64,000 nucleotides of DNA from Pseudoalteromonas caenipelagi (GTDB taxonomy: Bacteria > Pseudomonadota > Gammaproteobacteria > Enterobacterales > Alteromonadaceae): the NCBI RefSeq assembly GCF_013140855.1, contig NZ_JABBPG010000012.1:48667-112666 (forward strand), written 5' to 3'. A program made the translations under genes and the position numbers. The notes under the pieces were generated by a model, which was not told the origin of the DNA, ran no database searches, and worked only from the letters and a program-made list of their open reading frames with translations. This document shows positions 9,801-18,524 of the stretch, piece by piece; position 1 is the first letter of the stretch; every line of letters starts with the position of its first letter.

Positions 9801-10044
9801 CTTCACCACCTGAAATTGGCATGGTGTAGATATCACCTAGCAGGTCAAATACCAAAGTTTGACCGTCTGGGCTGATATCCACATTCATCCAAGTACCTTG
9901 TGTTACAGAGATGTTTGCGTCTAAAAATTCACCTTGCGGTGCATCCACATTCCATTTTTCTGATTTGGCTTCTTCAGCTTGGGCGCTACCGAGCGCTAAT
10001 GCAATAGAGAGCGACAGTGCGCTATAAAACTGTTTTTTCTTCAT
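6868..10044 (-). CDS. Exported PD40 beta-propeller / amidohydrolase fusion
   Basis: Large exported metallo-hydrolase of about 1058 residues. The start chosen is the ATG at 10044 (MKKKQFYSALSLSIALALG), which gives a proper signal peptide and a GAGAG ribosome site; the frame extends 11 codons further upstream without a better start. Residues about 50-620 hold repeated TolB/PD40-type blades (motifs such as SPDGQTLVF, SPDGRYVYFS, SPDGKTVVYR). The C-terminal part, about 650-1050, is an amidohydrolase with the HxH metal motif in VDAHAHGSQ (His714 and His716), later conserved His residues in GVEHSIPV and NLGAHGQ, and a typical end (AGKLADLVVIDGDPL). Substrate is unknown; this architecture is common in marine Alteromonadales, probably for periplasmic peptide-like compounds. 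mtfA lies upstream on the same strand after 107 bases. Confidence 0.85.
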   Translation of the reverse strand: MKKKQFYSALSLSIALALGSAQAEEAKSEKWNVDAPQGEFLDANISVTQGTWMNVDISPDGQTLVFDLLGDIYTMPISGGEAKQLTSDIGWQMQPRFSPDGQYIAFTSDQGGGDNIWVMKTDGSEQTAVTNETFRLLNSPAWSPDGDYLVARKHFTGTRSLGAGEVWMYHKSGGTGFQLTKRDNDQKDLGEPAFSPDGRYVYFSQDATPGKTFHYSKDSVAGIYKIKRFDRETGEIKVILSGMGGAIRPTPSPDGKTLAYVKRDDFQSSLYLYDLESGKETKLYGNLERDMQETWAIHGVYPTIAWTPDNKSLVFWAGGKIHKLAVADKAIETIEFTVKTTKKIQKALRFAQNIDQDQFDVKMLRNVQVSPNGETAVFEAMGHIYARDLESGKVKRLTKQNDHFEFFPQFSRDGKKIVYTTWDDNEQGSVRVISASGGKGKVITKEPGKYVEPTFSPDGKTVVYRKTRGGSILNPQWSLNPGLYQVSSNGGEPELISEDGYQAQFADSNDTLYMMGYGKHPELHSIELKTKKSRVLYEAKHATEFRVSPNGKYLAFAERFKVFVTPFVQTGKTISISPTDKQFPVEQLSVRAGENISWSTKGDKLYWSLGPELYHASLDGMFDIKQDKEADFKVKSGTDIGFKQDMAQPKGMIALTGAKIVTMQGDKVIENGVVLTDGKHIKAVGSVAQVTVPKGAKVIDVAGKTIIPGIVDAHAHGSQASDEIVPEQNWKNLAGLSLGVTTIHDPSNDTTEIFAASEMQKAGKIVGPRIFSTGTILYGANVPGYTAHIDSLDDAKFHIERLQKVGAFSVKSYNQPRREQRQQVVEAARELGMMVVPEGGSLLQHNLTMVVDGHTGVEHSIPVANIYDDVKQLWSQSEVGYTPTLGVAYGGIWGENYWYDKTDVWNHPRLSKFVPKNQLLPRSMRRIKSPDHHYNHFNNARVAKELQELGVLVNLGAHGQREGLAAHWEIWMFAQGGMTPLEALRAATLDPAKYVGLDQHIGSIEAGKLADLVVIDGDPLKNIRDTDKVTYTMINGRLFDAATMNEVGKKERDKLFFE

Positions 10045-10151
10045 TGTTATACTCTCAACTAAAATTTGCACCATCACAGCAAAAAACGGCTAAAGTTGCC
10101 AGTAAAATGCCATCAAATACAGATTTTTGCGGCTGTTACGCAGTTGAGTGG

Positions 10152-10985
10152 CTAATGACGCTGCCAATCAATGGGGTCAAATTGAAAATAGCGCATCAAC
10201 AAGCGATAGAGCTCAGGGTCATAACTTTTTAGCGCCGCTGGTTTTTCAATAAACGTTTCGGTCAATACAGCAAAAAATTCTGCTTCGTTGGTCGCCCCAT
10301 AGCTGTGCATCACATGGGGCATTTGATACGCCACATGGCTTTTTAAATTTGCATATGCTCGGCTAAATACCCGTGCCCAGTCTGCATACTCCTGTTTAGT
10401 GGCTAATTGCGGTGTGCCGTTTGTTTGCCCTGTTTGTTGATCTAGCTGATGAGCAAACTCATGAAATACCAGGTTATGACCATCCCCTGGCAAGCGGTTG
10501 CCTTCAAGTACATCATGCCAACTCAAAACTAACGTACCACCGGGCCATGACTCTCCTTGGCGGATGGAAGTGTGATAATTCACAAGGCCCGCGTTGTCGG
10601 TGCTTGTTTGGGGCGCGTAGTAACTACTGGGATACAGTAAAACCTCTTTCACGTTTGGATACAAAGGCCATGCTTGTTTGAGCACCAACAAGCATGCATC
10701 TGCCGCAACAATGAGCTCCATCGCACGATTTGTTTTAAGACCATCTCGGCCTAAAATACGCTTTTCTCCCAAAAACCACACGATGTGTCTTTCTAATGCT
10801 TCGCGGTCGGCATCTGTCATCGCTCGGTAAATTGGCATGTATTTCAACAGCACTTGTCTATCCATATGCGACAAACTTTGTGCTTGATACTTCTTTTGCC
10901 AAAACGCGTTTTGGATGGTTTGCCAGCGCCAATACACAACCACAAACACCAACAGCGCGAGCATTAAAAATACATTAATCATCAT
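10152..10985 (-). CDS. mtfA: MtfA-like zinc peptidase (M90 family)
   Basis: Member of the MtfA/M90 peptidase family, 277 residues. In E. coli MtfA titrates the glucose repressor Mlc and has aminopeptidase activity. The zinc motif HEFAHQLDQQTG is present, with a downstream acidic segment NEAEFFAVLTETF providing the third ligand. Unlike the soluble enterobacterial protein, this copy begins with a hydrophobic helix (INVFLMLALLVFVVVYW), so it is probably membrane anchored with the catalytic domain in the cytoplasm. The first two codons are both ATG; the start could be 10985 or 10982. It is divergent from hrpB across about 100 bases and may share a transcript with the amidohydrolase gene. Confidence 0.82.
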   Translation of the reverse strand: MMINVFLMLALLVFVVVYWRWQTIQNAFWQKKYQAQSLSHMDRQVLLKYMPIYRAMTDADREALERHIVWFLGEKRILGRDGLKTNRAMELIVAADACLLVLKQAWPLYPNVKEVLLYPSSYYAPQTSTDNAGLVNYHTSIRQGESWPGGTLVLSWHDVLEGNRLPGDGHNLVFHEFAHQLDQQTGQTNGTPQLATKQEYADWARVFSRAYANLKSHVAYQMPHVMHSYGATNEAEFFAVLTETFIEKPAALKSYDPELYRLLMRYFQFDPIDWQRH

Positions 10986-11089
10986 TGTTTACTTATTCAT
11001 CTTTTTAAACATAGTTGGTACAAACTGCGGTATTTTCAATACAGCTTTGATAATATTTACCTCCTATTTTCTGCAAACGTATTTGAGTT

Positions 11090-13417
11090 ATGACATTACC
11101 GATTGAAGCCATCAAACCTGAATTTTTAACTCAGCTTGCACACAACCATGTTGTGGTAAGTGCAGCAACTGGCTCCGGTAAGTCAACCTGTTTACCCTTA
11201 TGGGCAAATGACCTAGGTAAGGTGCTAGTGATTGAGCCAAGACGCATTGCTTGTACATCTTTGGCTGAATATTTAGCCTCTCAAGCACAACAAAAAATGG
11301 GCGGAAAAATTGGTTATGCAATTCGCTTTGAGCATCATTTTGATGAAAACACCCAAGTGGTATTTGCCACACCGGGTGTAGCACTACGCTGGTATTTCGA
11401 AAACCAACTTAGTGACTATCACGTTGTGATGCTCGATGAATTTCACGAACGCCGCTGGGATATGGACTTGCTATTAGCGTTACTTAAAAGCCACGCTCGC
11501 CACCGTTTAATCGTCACTTCCGCAACACTAAACACAACACCAATTATTAACTATTTACAAGCAACTGCGCTGCATTCAGATGGCAAAATGTATCCAGTAA
11601 AAGAGCGCTTTATGGCAAATGACTCACGCGCGATGCCCAGCAAATATGATTTAAGCGAGCGAATTTGCGAGGCCTGTGAATATGCGTTAGACAATACCGA
11701 TGGCGACATTTTGGTGTTTTTGCCCGGTAAAGGTGAAATCCAAGCAGCCGCTGGGCAGCTATCACACCTTGATGCTCTGGTTGTGCGTTTATATGGTGGC
11801 TGTCACCCAGAGCAACAGCGTCTCGCATTAAATGTGCAAAATCAACAACGCATCATATTAGCCACCAATGTCGCAGAAACTTCCTTGACGATACCCAATG
11901 TAAGCTGCGTGATAGACTCTGGATTGGAGCGGCGTACACACCTCAGAGCAGGTAAAACGGTACTTAACCTTGAAGCCATTGCCAAGGATTCAGCTAAACA
12001 GCGCCTTGGTCGCGCGGGCCGTACACAATCAGGGATGTGTATTCGCCTGTATGGTGAACATGCGCCACTTATTGATACCACGCCACCAGAAATACACCGC
12101 GAAAGCCTAGTTGAATTGGTACTGGCTGCGGGTTGTTCAAGCAGTGGGGTTGATAGCCTAGAATTTATTGAGCCATTACCGCAGGCATCGAAAGCCGCCG
12201 CCATCGAAAAGCTCTCTCAAATAAAAGCCATTGATAAACAGCTACGTGCGACCGACCTTGGCAAACTGCTTTATCCCTTACCCGTAGATGCCGAACTGGC
12301 GTATTTAATCAACGCCATGCCCAGTAAGTCGCTACAACAAGCTATGGTCGATGCGATCGCGGTGCTGAGTGTGCCAGCTCGAGTCTATCAATTGCCAAAT
12401 TCACCAGAGCAAATAGACATACTGAATAAACAATTACCCAATCACTGCGATTTAGAATTGGTCATCGCACTGGTACGAGATCAATTAGAATGTGTAAAAG
12501 CTGAGCCCGACGCGCTCAACGAAGCAAAACAATTTAGCGACCAGTTACGTATCGCATTTGATTTACCACAGCGAAAACACGCAGCCAGCTATGATAGAAA
12601 TCAACTTGTTGAAGCGATAGCCAAAGCCAAACCCGATTGGCTATTTGTAAAACGAAATAACCGACGTGGTGCATTTGGCAATGGTAAAAGCGAAGTTGTG
12701 CCAGCTAAAGAAACTCGAGTCAACGATAAGTGCCAAGCCATGCTAGTGCTTGATACGTATGCACTGGCTGGAAAAGGCACTAAACAAGCCATGACGTTGG
12801 CAACGCTCAATGCCCCCGTAAATTTAAACTTAGTCACAACTTTGGGTCTTGGTGAGCAGCACTTTATCGATGCATGTCTTGTAGATGAACTGATCATGGC
12901 AAAAGTTAGTCATGCCTATGCCGGTCTTGAACTGAATGAACAGCTGCTGGAGCCCTCAGGTCAACTCTTTATCGATGCCTGTATCGCGCTGATTTTAAAA
13001 GGAGAGCTGCTTGCTCCTGCAGGCTCACAAATTACACAGTCACTGGCTGAGCACCAGCTGTACTATCTAGCCAATAACACCCCATTTGAAATGCTGACTG
13101 CCAAACAATATTTGCAAGACAAGCTCACTGAACTGGGACTCCAAGAGCAAGATGACATTGAGCTAATTGAGCCACAAGATTTGTTCTATCAACAAGTTGA
13201 ACCTTGGCAGCTAGAACCGTTTATAGAAAAACACCCGTTGCATGTAAAGCTTAACGACTTACTTATGCAGGTAGAGTATTCATTCACAGGCAAACGTATT
13301 TTGCTGACTCATGTCAGCGGCAATAGAAAGGAAGCGCCAAAAAAGTGGGAGCTTCCTGCTTGGTCTGGCTTCAAAGTTCGCTACAAAAAAGCCAGTAAAG
13401 TGGTAGATGTGAAGTAA
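11090..13417 (+). CDS. hrpB: HrpB-type DEAH-box ATP-dependent helicase
   Basis: Superfamily 2 DExH helicase of the HrpB family, 775 residues (typical length about 800). Motif I is AATGSGKST near residue 25, motif II is DEFHER, motif III SATLN, and motif VI QRLGRAGRTQSG. Helicase-associated and HrpB C-terminal domains follow, ending with the family-like KKWELPAWSGFKVRYKK. The role in RNA metabolism is not well defined; it is non-essential in E. coli. It is a single gene, divergent from mtfA. The ATG at 11090 follows only a weak purine-rich site (TTGAGTT). No sign of truncation. Confidence 0.93.
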   Translation: MTLPIEAIKPEFLTQLAHNHVVVSAATGSGKSTCLPLWANDLGKVLVIEPRRIACTSLAEYLASQAQQKMGGKIGYAIRFEHHFDENTQVVFATPGVALRWYFENQLSDYHVVMLDEFHERRWDMDLLLALLKSHARHRLIVTSATLNTTPIINYLQATALHSDGKMYPVKERFMANDSRAMPSKYDLSERICEACEYALDNTDGDILVFLPGKGEIQAAAGQLSHLDALVVRLYGGCHPEQQRLALNVQNQQRIILATNVAETSLTIPNVSCVIDSGLERRTHLRAGKTVLNLEAIAKDSAKQRLGRAGRTQSGMCIRLYGEHAPLIDTTPPEIHRESLVELVLAAGCSSSGVDSLEFIEPLPQASKAAAIEKLSQIKAIDKQLRATDLGKLLYPLPVDAELAYLINAMPSKSLQQAMVDAIAVLSVPARVYQLPNSPEQIDILNKQLPNHCDLELVIALVRDQLECVKAEPDALNEAKQFSDQLRIAFDLPQRKHAASYDRNQLVEAIAKAKPDWLFVKRNNRRGAFGNGKSEVVPAKETRVNDKCQAMLVLDTYALAGKGTKQAMTLATLNAPVNLNLVTTLGLGEQHFIDACLVDELIMAKVSHAYAGLELNEQLLEPSGQLFIDACIALILKGELLAPAGSQITQSLAEHQLYYLANNTPFEMLTAKQYLQDKLTELGLQEQDDIELIEPQDLFYQQVEPWQLEPFIEKHPLHVKLNDLLMQVEYSFTGKRILLTHVSGNRKEAPKKWELPAWSGFKVRYKKASKVVDVK

Positions 13418-14001
13418 TGCCGTTATGAGTGTTTAGTTTTCTTACCGGTTAGGCGGCGGTCCCTCGCTTAAATTCATAATACGCACTTAGCGCAGTGTAC
13501 TGCCAACAAGCCTTTAAATGGGCCGTAGTGGTGCTATTTTCTTCATCACCTTACTCATTAAAGAAATAGTTAATCTAAAACGCTTTGGCATGTTTATACA
13601 CAAGGTCGACCAAGCCACTTTATAACCCGACATACTGGGGAAATAAAATCCCTTATAAGGTACAATAGTGAAAAATGTATTCAAAAATGACTCCCAAAAA
13701 GGAAAACCTCACTAGTTTTTTATTGCCAAAATTATAAAGTCCAATGTATAATACCCTCCCAATCGAATAGCAGCTTTTTGCTGGCCTTTCATTTTTGTAA
13801 TTAGCCGTAAAAAATAAAAAAGTATCAGCAGTCTCCAATGGATGATTGCGTTTTTTTGCGCGCGCGTTTTACAAATATATCTGGTTAGCAGTTGTATTCA
13901 CGGTTGGCGATTCCCGCATAGCGATTACCTCGCAGCGATGTCTATCGCAAGAAACCAACACACACGAGATTTAAAAGTTTAACCGTTTCTGAGGAACAAG
14001 T
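13418..14001. other. 584-base intergenic region before a TonB receptor gene
   Basis: Downstream of hrpB and upstream of the TonB receptor. I see no gene; a short minus-strand open frame at 13653-13838 lacks a ribosome site and family features. A GCGCGCGCG run is at about 13859-13867. The receptor's own ribosome site (TGAGGAAC) is at the right edge. The long untranslated stretch would accommodate promoter and operator sites that I cannot assign. Confidence 0.55.
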
Positions 14002-16218
14002 ATGAGCATCACTGTACGCAACTTATCCCCTATTGCTGGCGCATTAGCAGTAGCATTGACTAGCTTATCTTCTACATCTGTTATGGCAGAAGAAGTACAA
14101 GCCGAAAAGTCAAAAATTGAAGCAATCACAGTAACAGCAACTAAACGTTCGCAAGTTATTTATGAAGTGCCGATTGCAATGAGTGCATTCTCTGGTGATG
14201 ACCTAGACTCACAAGGTATTTCAGATATCACTGATGTGGGCAAATTTGTTCCAAACCTAAATATTACAGGCTTTTCAGCAGGTCATAACTCTTCTGCAAA
14301 CCCATTTATTCGTGGTATCGGCCTACAAGATCACCTGATCACCACAGACCCTGGTGTGAGCGTTTATGTTGATGGTGTTTACCTTGGTCGCCAAGTAGGC
14401 CAAAACTGGAACCTTGCAAACATTGAACGTATCGAAGTATTACGTGGTCCTCAAGGCACACTTTATGGCCGTAACTCAATTGGTGGTGCAATCAACATCA
14501 TCACTAAGCAGCCAGATCAAGATGCAGTGACTAAAGTAAGCGCTGAAGTTGGTACTCGCGGTCGTCTTAAAGGCAGCATTTTCACCAACCAAGCGGTCAC
14601 AGAAGACCTAGCGTTTAACTTTAACTTAGGCTTTAATCGCCGTGGCGGTTTAGGTGAATTTGTAAACCTACCTAATGCCGAATATGATGTGGGTGAAAAT
14701 CAAGAGTTCCACGGTCGTATCTCTGTAAAATATAACGCCAGTGAAGACCTACGTTTAGTATTCACAGCCGATGCAAACGACGGTGAAGGTGGTACACGTC
14801 CTTACACCACATTAATTGATGAGCTACCTAATGGTCGTTTATACCAAAATGGTCTGCGCAACTCAGACACAACTGTTGATCCATACGACAATGCAACAAG
14901 CACCATGGAAACAGCAACCGTTTCTAACAATGCAAACGGTATTTCACTGACTGCTGAGTACGATATTAATCCAGATTTTGGTACTAAGTTCATCTTCTCA
15001 AAACGCTCATCTGAATATAAAGCAGGTCTTGATGATGACAGCACAGCTGCTGCACTTGATCACTACCCTGAGCGCGGTAGCGCAGACCAAACATCGGTTG
15101 AATTGCAATTAACAGGTTACTTAGGCGATGCGGATTTTGTAACTGGTGTTTACTGGTTCAACGAAGAAGGTTCAAACCGTCAGGATGCATCAGAGGCGAG
15201 CTTTGATGGAGGCCCAACGAAGCTTGAACTAGACCAAGAAACCACCAGTCGAGCAATCTTTGTTAACGTAGGTGTTGATGTAACCGATGACTTACGTATT
15301 TCAGGTGGTGTACGTTACACTGAAGATGAAAAATCAGCATCAACCAACGTATTTGACCCTGTTGGCACCATTTACTCAAGCCGTGACTGGGATGAAATTT
15401 CATGGGAGCTGGCAGCAAACTACACCTTTGAAAATGGCTTAAACTGGTACACCACAGTGCAAACTGGTTATCAGTCAGGTCAGTACCCTGCTCGCCCTTA
15501 CTTCTTAATTGGCCAGTTCTTCGGTGCAGGTGGTTTTGACAACCCAGAAGCCGCCGCTATCGTGCGTGCAAACAACGCCTTTATGGCGAGCGATAACATC
15601 AGTGCAATCAACTACGAAACCGGCTTCAAAGGTCAGTTAACAGATGACTTCAGCATGAGTGTTGCGTTTTTCAATACTGAATACGATGACTTACCATATC
15701 AAGTAAACGTGGTAACAGACGCAGGTTTCGATACTAATAACTTAATTGTCGAGCAAACCTCGCGTGGCGTTGAATTTGAAAGTACTTACTATGTCACTGA
15801 CCGCTTTACACTACATTCAAGCTTTGGCTTTATGGATGTAGATGTAGAAGAGCAAAATGGTGTTAAACCAGTTGCGCCATTAACACCTGAGTGGACGGCA
15901 TCAATCAGCCCATCTTATGAGTTTGAGCTAAGCAGTGGCGCTACCGTAAACGCACGTATGGATATTTCATACCGCGACGACATGTACGGAGAGCCAAGCT
16001 CTGACCCTCGTCGTATGACGCAAATTGACTCACGTACAACGACTAACTTTGATATCACCTATTCACCCATGAATGCAAACTGGGATATTTCATTGTATGG
16101 CCGTAACATCTTTGATGAGCGCTACGATGATGCTCGCTTGAACACAGGTGACTACATCCTAGTGATCAAGAGCAATGACGCTAGCGAATTTGGTGTACGC
16201 TACAAAGCGACGTTCTAA
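14002..16218 (+). CDS. TonB-dependent outer-membrane receptor, substrate unknown
   Basis: Outer-membrane TonB-dependent receptor, 738 residues. A signal peptide with probable cleavage after SVMA precedes the mature N-terminus EEVQAEKSK. A TonB-box-like segment (IEAITVTATKR) at about 41-51 precedes the plug domain. The plug carries FIRGIGLQD, VYVDGVYLGR and IEVLRGPQGTLYGRNSIGG. The remaining roughly 500 residues are alternating beta-strand sequence ending in the aromatic terminus VRYKATF typical of Omp85-inserted barrels. A good GAGGAAC ribosome site precedes the ATG. A clear terminator follows at 16243. Neighbouring genes do not reveal the ligand. Confidence 0.9.
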   Translation: MSITVRNLSPIAGALAVALTSLSSTSVMAEEVQAEKSKIEAITVTATKRSQVIYEVPIAMSAFSGDDLDSQGISDITDVGKFVPNLNITGFSAGHNSSANPFIRGIGLQDHLITTDPGVSVYVDGVYLGRQVGQNWNLANIERIEVLRGPQGTLYGRNSIGGAINIITKQPDQDAVTKVSAEVGTRGRLKGSIFTNQAVTEDLAFNFNLGFNRRGGLGEFVNLPNAEYDVGENQEFHGRISVKYNASEDLRLVFTADANDGEGGTRPYTTLIDELPNGRLYQNGLRNSDTTVDPYDNATSTMETATVSNNANGISLTAEYDINPDFGTKFIFSKRSSEYKAGLDDDSTAAALDHYPERGSADQTSVELQLTGYLGDADFVTGVYWFNEEGSNRQDASEASFDGGPTKLELDQETTSRAIFVNVGVDVTDDLRISGGVRYTEDEKSASTNVFDPVGTIYSSRDWDEISWELAANYTFENGLNWYTTVQTGYQSGQYPARPYFLIGQFFGAGGFDNPEAAAIVRANNAFMASDNISAINYETGFKGQLTDDFSMSVAFFNTEYDDLPYQVNVVTDAGFDTNNLIVEQTSRGVEFESTYYVTDRFTLHSSFGFMDVDVEEQNGVKPVAPLTPEWTASISPSYEFELSSGATVNARMDISYRDDMYGEPSSDPRRMTQIDSRTTTNFDITYSPMNANWDISLYGRNIFDERYDDARLNTGDYILVIKSNDASEFGVRYKATF

Positions 16219-16242
16219 GTCATACTTGTAAACACTGAATAA

Positions 16243-16271
16243 GAAAATGCCAGCGTTATGCTGGCATTTTC
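16243..16271. terminator. Terminator after the TonB receptor gene
   Basis: GAAAATGCCAGC and GCTGGCATTTTC are perfect 12-base arms around the loop GTTAT, 25 bases past the receptor stop. The symmetrical A and T tracts would allow it to act on both strands. Confidence 0.8.
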
Positions 16272-16283
16272 CTCTTAATAAAA

Positions 16284-16483
16284 AATACCGACTCTCAAAA
16301 TGCAATAGCACCGCAAACCTTACGGTTACAGCGCAATATAAAGCCTCAGAGCAAACCACCAAAGTCGAGAATAATAAAGCTGGATCATCAAGTTCTGGAG
16401 CATTGAGCTTTACAATGAGTTTATTGGCGTTTCTAGTTATCTCTCGTAGGTTGAATGGCAAAGCACTGATTAAGCGCATATAA
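16284..16483 (+). pseudogene. Possible remnant of a GlyGly-CTERM-type sorted protein
   Basis: An open stretch immediately after the receptor terminator ends in a peptide with the layout of a C-terminal sorting signal: small-residue run (GSSSSGAL), hydrophobic helix (SFTMSLLAFLVI) and basic end (SRRLNGKALIKRI). This is the pattern of GlyGly-CTERM/rhombosortase substrates in Alteromonadales. No start with a ribosome site exists and the only ATG lies inside the terminator hairpin, so if real it is the decayed 3' end of a larger exported protein. The alternative is a chance open frame. Confidence 0.3.
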
Positions 16484-16518
16484 GATACAATCTATAAAAT
16501 ACGAACTTAAATGCTTCA

Positions 16519-16550
16519 CAATAGGCTACAGACAAATCTGTAGCCTATTG
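16519..16550. terminator. Perfect 14-bp hairpin, possible terminator of the S41 gene
   Basis: CAATAGGCTACAGA and TCTGTAGCCTATTG pair perfectly around a CAAA loop. It lies about 118 bases past the end of the minus-strand S41 peptidase gene. It lacks a clear T tract on either strand, so termination is only inferred. Confidence 0.45.
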
Positions 16551-16667
16551 ATATATAAATTTATCAACGAGGTACATCTTGCTTGCGTTTTACCAAGAAT
16601 GTGAAGTCGAAACATTCACTCGGCATGTTCTCATTAAGTGGGTTAAAGAAACTGTTAATTTTACGAG

Positions 16668-17939
16668 CTAAGCTCTATCAAGTACCGATAGTGCTTTTGC
16701 TAAAGCAGGGTCATTGCCTGAGCTATCTTTATCCGCCGTATCTAAACGAATATGTGGTACAAAATCTTCTCTAAAGCTGCCGTTCACATGATATAAACGC
16801 TCAAAACCCAGCTCTAACCAAGTTTCACTGTGTTTAAGCTGCACGGTTTTTATACCACCGAGTAAATCTGCCATTGGCGCACCAATCACCGTTTTGGCAC
16901 CAATTGCATCCAAGCCAATCGTCATGCCCTCCCCCATACTGCCTGTCCAGTGACCCGCCAAGACAACAAAAGGCTTATCGTAATAAGGCAAGCTAGGCTC
17001 AACGTAAGCCGTTGCCATTTCGGCGTGAGTATATGGCAGGCCAACCTGCTGAGTTTGGTATCGTTGATAGGCTGTTTTGTGTGTTACAAAGTGACCTAAA
17101 ATTGGCTCAGCTACACCGGTGTTTCCGCCACTTGGCGTATTTCGCAAGTCAATGATCAACGCCTTGGTATCAGCAAGCGCTGCTAAAGCCTGTTTAAACT
17201 CATCAACCGTTTTGTTATTACCTAGCCCATTATTGAAACGAATGTAGCCAAAATTATCTATTTTACGAAAACTGATCATGGGACCATCTCGAAAAGCATT
17301 TATCGCCTCATAACTTGCTGCAAGATGATAGTGTTTTTCAGCATCTTTGCCCTTGGCTGTCACTTTTCTAGATGTATTACGATAACCTCCCAAACTGACA
17401 TTTGCAGCAAAGTTGACCTGTTCTGGCTGTAATTGCGATATCTCGCGCCCAAGCACCTGCTTAACTGCTTCGTGCATAGGCATACCGTCAATTTCTATGA
17501 TCTCCATATTGGGACGGATCCCTGCAACATCTGCCGCAGATCCAGCTTTTACATCAACCACCACAAACTGCTGGTTTTGATAATTTACATATATATCTGA
17601 ACCTGTTGGAAATACGCTATAGTCTTGTGCGTTGTAAGGACCTAAATTTAAATGCGGGTCGTAAAAGTGCCGTAATAGCATTTGTGCAGTATCGGCAAAT
17701 GCTTGTTTAGATTGTGTAACGATGAGCTTGGGAGCAAAAACTTCAAACAAGGTATCTTTATCAACCCCAGCTCTATCAAGATAAGCATATTGCTGTTGTA
17801 AGGTGCTTTGTAATTCTAACCACGCGGTGTCCGCATCAAATTTCTGCGCGATATCTTGTGTCATCACCTGCTGATGACATGCACTTAAACTAAGTGCCAA
17901 TAGCCCACCGAATAACATCCCTAAGTTTTTGTTTTTCAT
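16668..17939 (-). CDS. S41-family peptidase lipoprotein
   Basis: Exported serine peptidase of the C-terminal-processing/tricorn-like S41 family, 423 residues. The N-terminus (MKNKNLGMLFGGLLALSLSA) is a lipoprotein signal with lipobox LSAC, so the mature protein starts at lipid-modified Cys21. A PDZ-like segment lies near 125-155 (AGSAADVAGIRPNMEIIEID). The peptidase domain includes ALIIDLRNTPSGG and the nucleophile loop HWTGSMGEG, with Ser334 as the probable catalytic serine. A TATAACA spacer after an AGG site precedes the ATG. It is divergent from a small RiPP-like precursor gene 300 bases away, which makes a processing role conceivable but unproven. A general periplasmic proteolysis role is the conservative reading. 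Confidence 0.82.
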   Translation of the reverse strand: MKNKNLGMLFGGLLALSLSACHQQVMTQDIAQKFDADTAWLELQSTLQQQYAYLDRAGVDKDTLFEVFAPKLIVTQSKQAFADTAQMLLRHFYDPHLNLGPYNAQDYSVFPTGSDIYVNYQNQQFVVVDVKAGSAADVAGIRPNMEIIEIDGMPMHEAVKQVLGREISQLQPEQVNFAANVSLGGYRNTSRKVTAKGKDAEKHYHLAASYEAINAFRDGPMISFRKIDNFGYIRFNNGLGNNKTVDEFKQALAALADTKALIIDLRNTPSGGNTGVAEPILGHFVTHKTAYQRYQTQQVGLPYTHAEMATAYVEPSLPYYDKPFVVLAGHWTGSMGEGMTIGLDAIGAKTVIGAPMADLLGGIKTVQLKHSETWLELGFERLYHVNGSFREDFVPHIRLDTADKDSSGNDPALAKALSVLDRA

Positions 17940-18254
17940 TGTTATACCTAGTAGTACCTAAATTAGATAGGCGCATACCATAGCAGTAAAACGGATATAG
18001 TGAAATGACAGTCGTGATAGCGCTGGCCACAGCCTTACCAATGTCATCAAGTACCAAACCAACTGAAAAGTTTTTCGTATGCTCATACTTAAACAATGGG
18101 CTTTGAAATGGGCAAGTCAGTGTGATGCCGTTTAGCGGTGCCCCGTGGTTTAATTTGAACCAAGAGAAGTATCCAAAACCGGTCGCTTTACATTGAAGGA
18201 ATTATCGTGTTAGACAGTTATCGGAACATAAAGTAATCAATAAGGAAAATAAAT

Positions 18255-18421
18255 ATGAAATTACAATTAAAAAAGAAAACTTAACCAAACTATCTAAAAC
18301 TCTGAGCAAGCAACAAACAAATAATATTGCAGGTGGGACTGGGACGGCTCCACCAGAGATTACTGGCGATCCACAAACTTGCCCTGATAATTATACTCAA
18401 GTGTGTACCTTCATCTGTTAA
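18255..18421 (+). CDS. RiPP-like double-glycine precursor interrupted by a -1 frame change
   Basis: A small gene too short for routine calling. ATG 18255 has an excellent AAGGA site eight bases upstream and encodes MKLQLKKK before a TAA at 18282. The codons TTA AAA AAG contain the heptamer A_AAA_AAG (18269-18275), in the same phase as the E. coli dnaX slippery site. Slipping back one base there gives an uninterrupted 55-residue product: leader MKLQLKKENLTKLSK..., a double-glycine end NNIAGG at about residues 23-28, then a 27-residue core rich in Thr and with three Cys (ending CTFIC). The leader resembles double-glycine RiPP/lanthipeptide-like precursors. Either frameshifting is programmed or one A has been lost from a homopolymer and the gene is dead. 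No modification enzymes are adjacent. Confidence 0.6.
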
Positions 18422-18450
18422 TTGGCAGTGCTTAACGCAGCAAAAGACTA

Positions 18451-18479
18451 GAAGGGTAAACCGAGTTTATTTACCCTTC
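18451..18479. terminator. Hairpin between precursor gene and uvrB 3' end
   Basis: GAAGGGTAAA and TTTACCCTTC form a perfect 10-bp stem with a nine-base loop. It lies 30 bases past the RiPP-like stop and 46 bases past the end of minus-strand uvrB, so it may serve both. The T tract is weak on both strands. Confidence 0.5.
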
Positions 18480-18524
18480 ATAAAACATATCTAGCCGATA
18501 ACACACATACTCAGTAGCGAATAC

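Noticed and set aside
13653..13838. Short minus-strand frame upstream of the TonB receptor
   Set aside because: No ribosome site, no homology recognised, low complexity.
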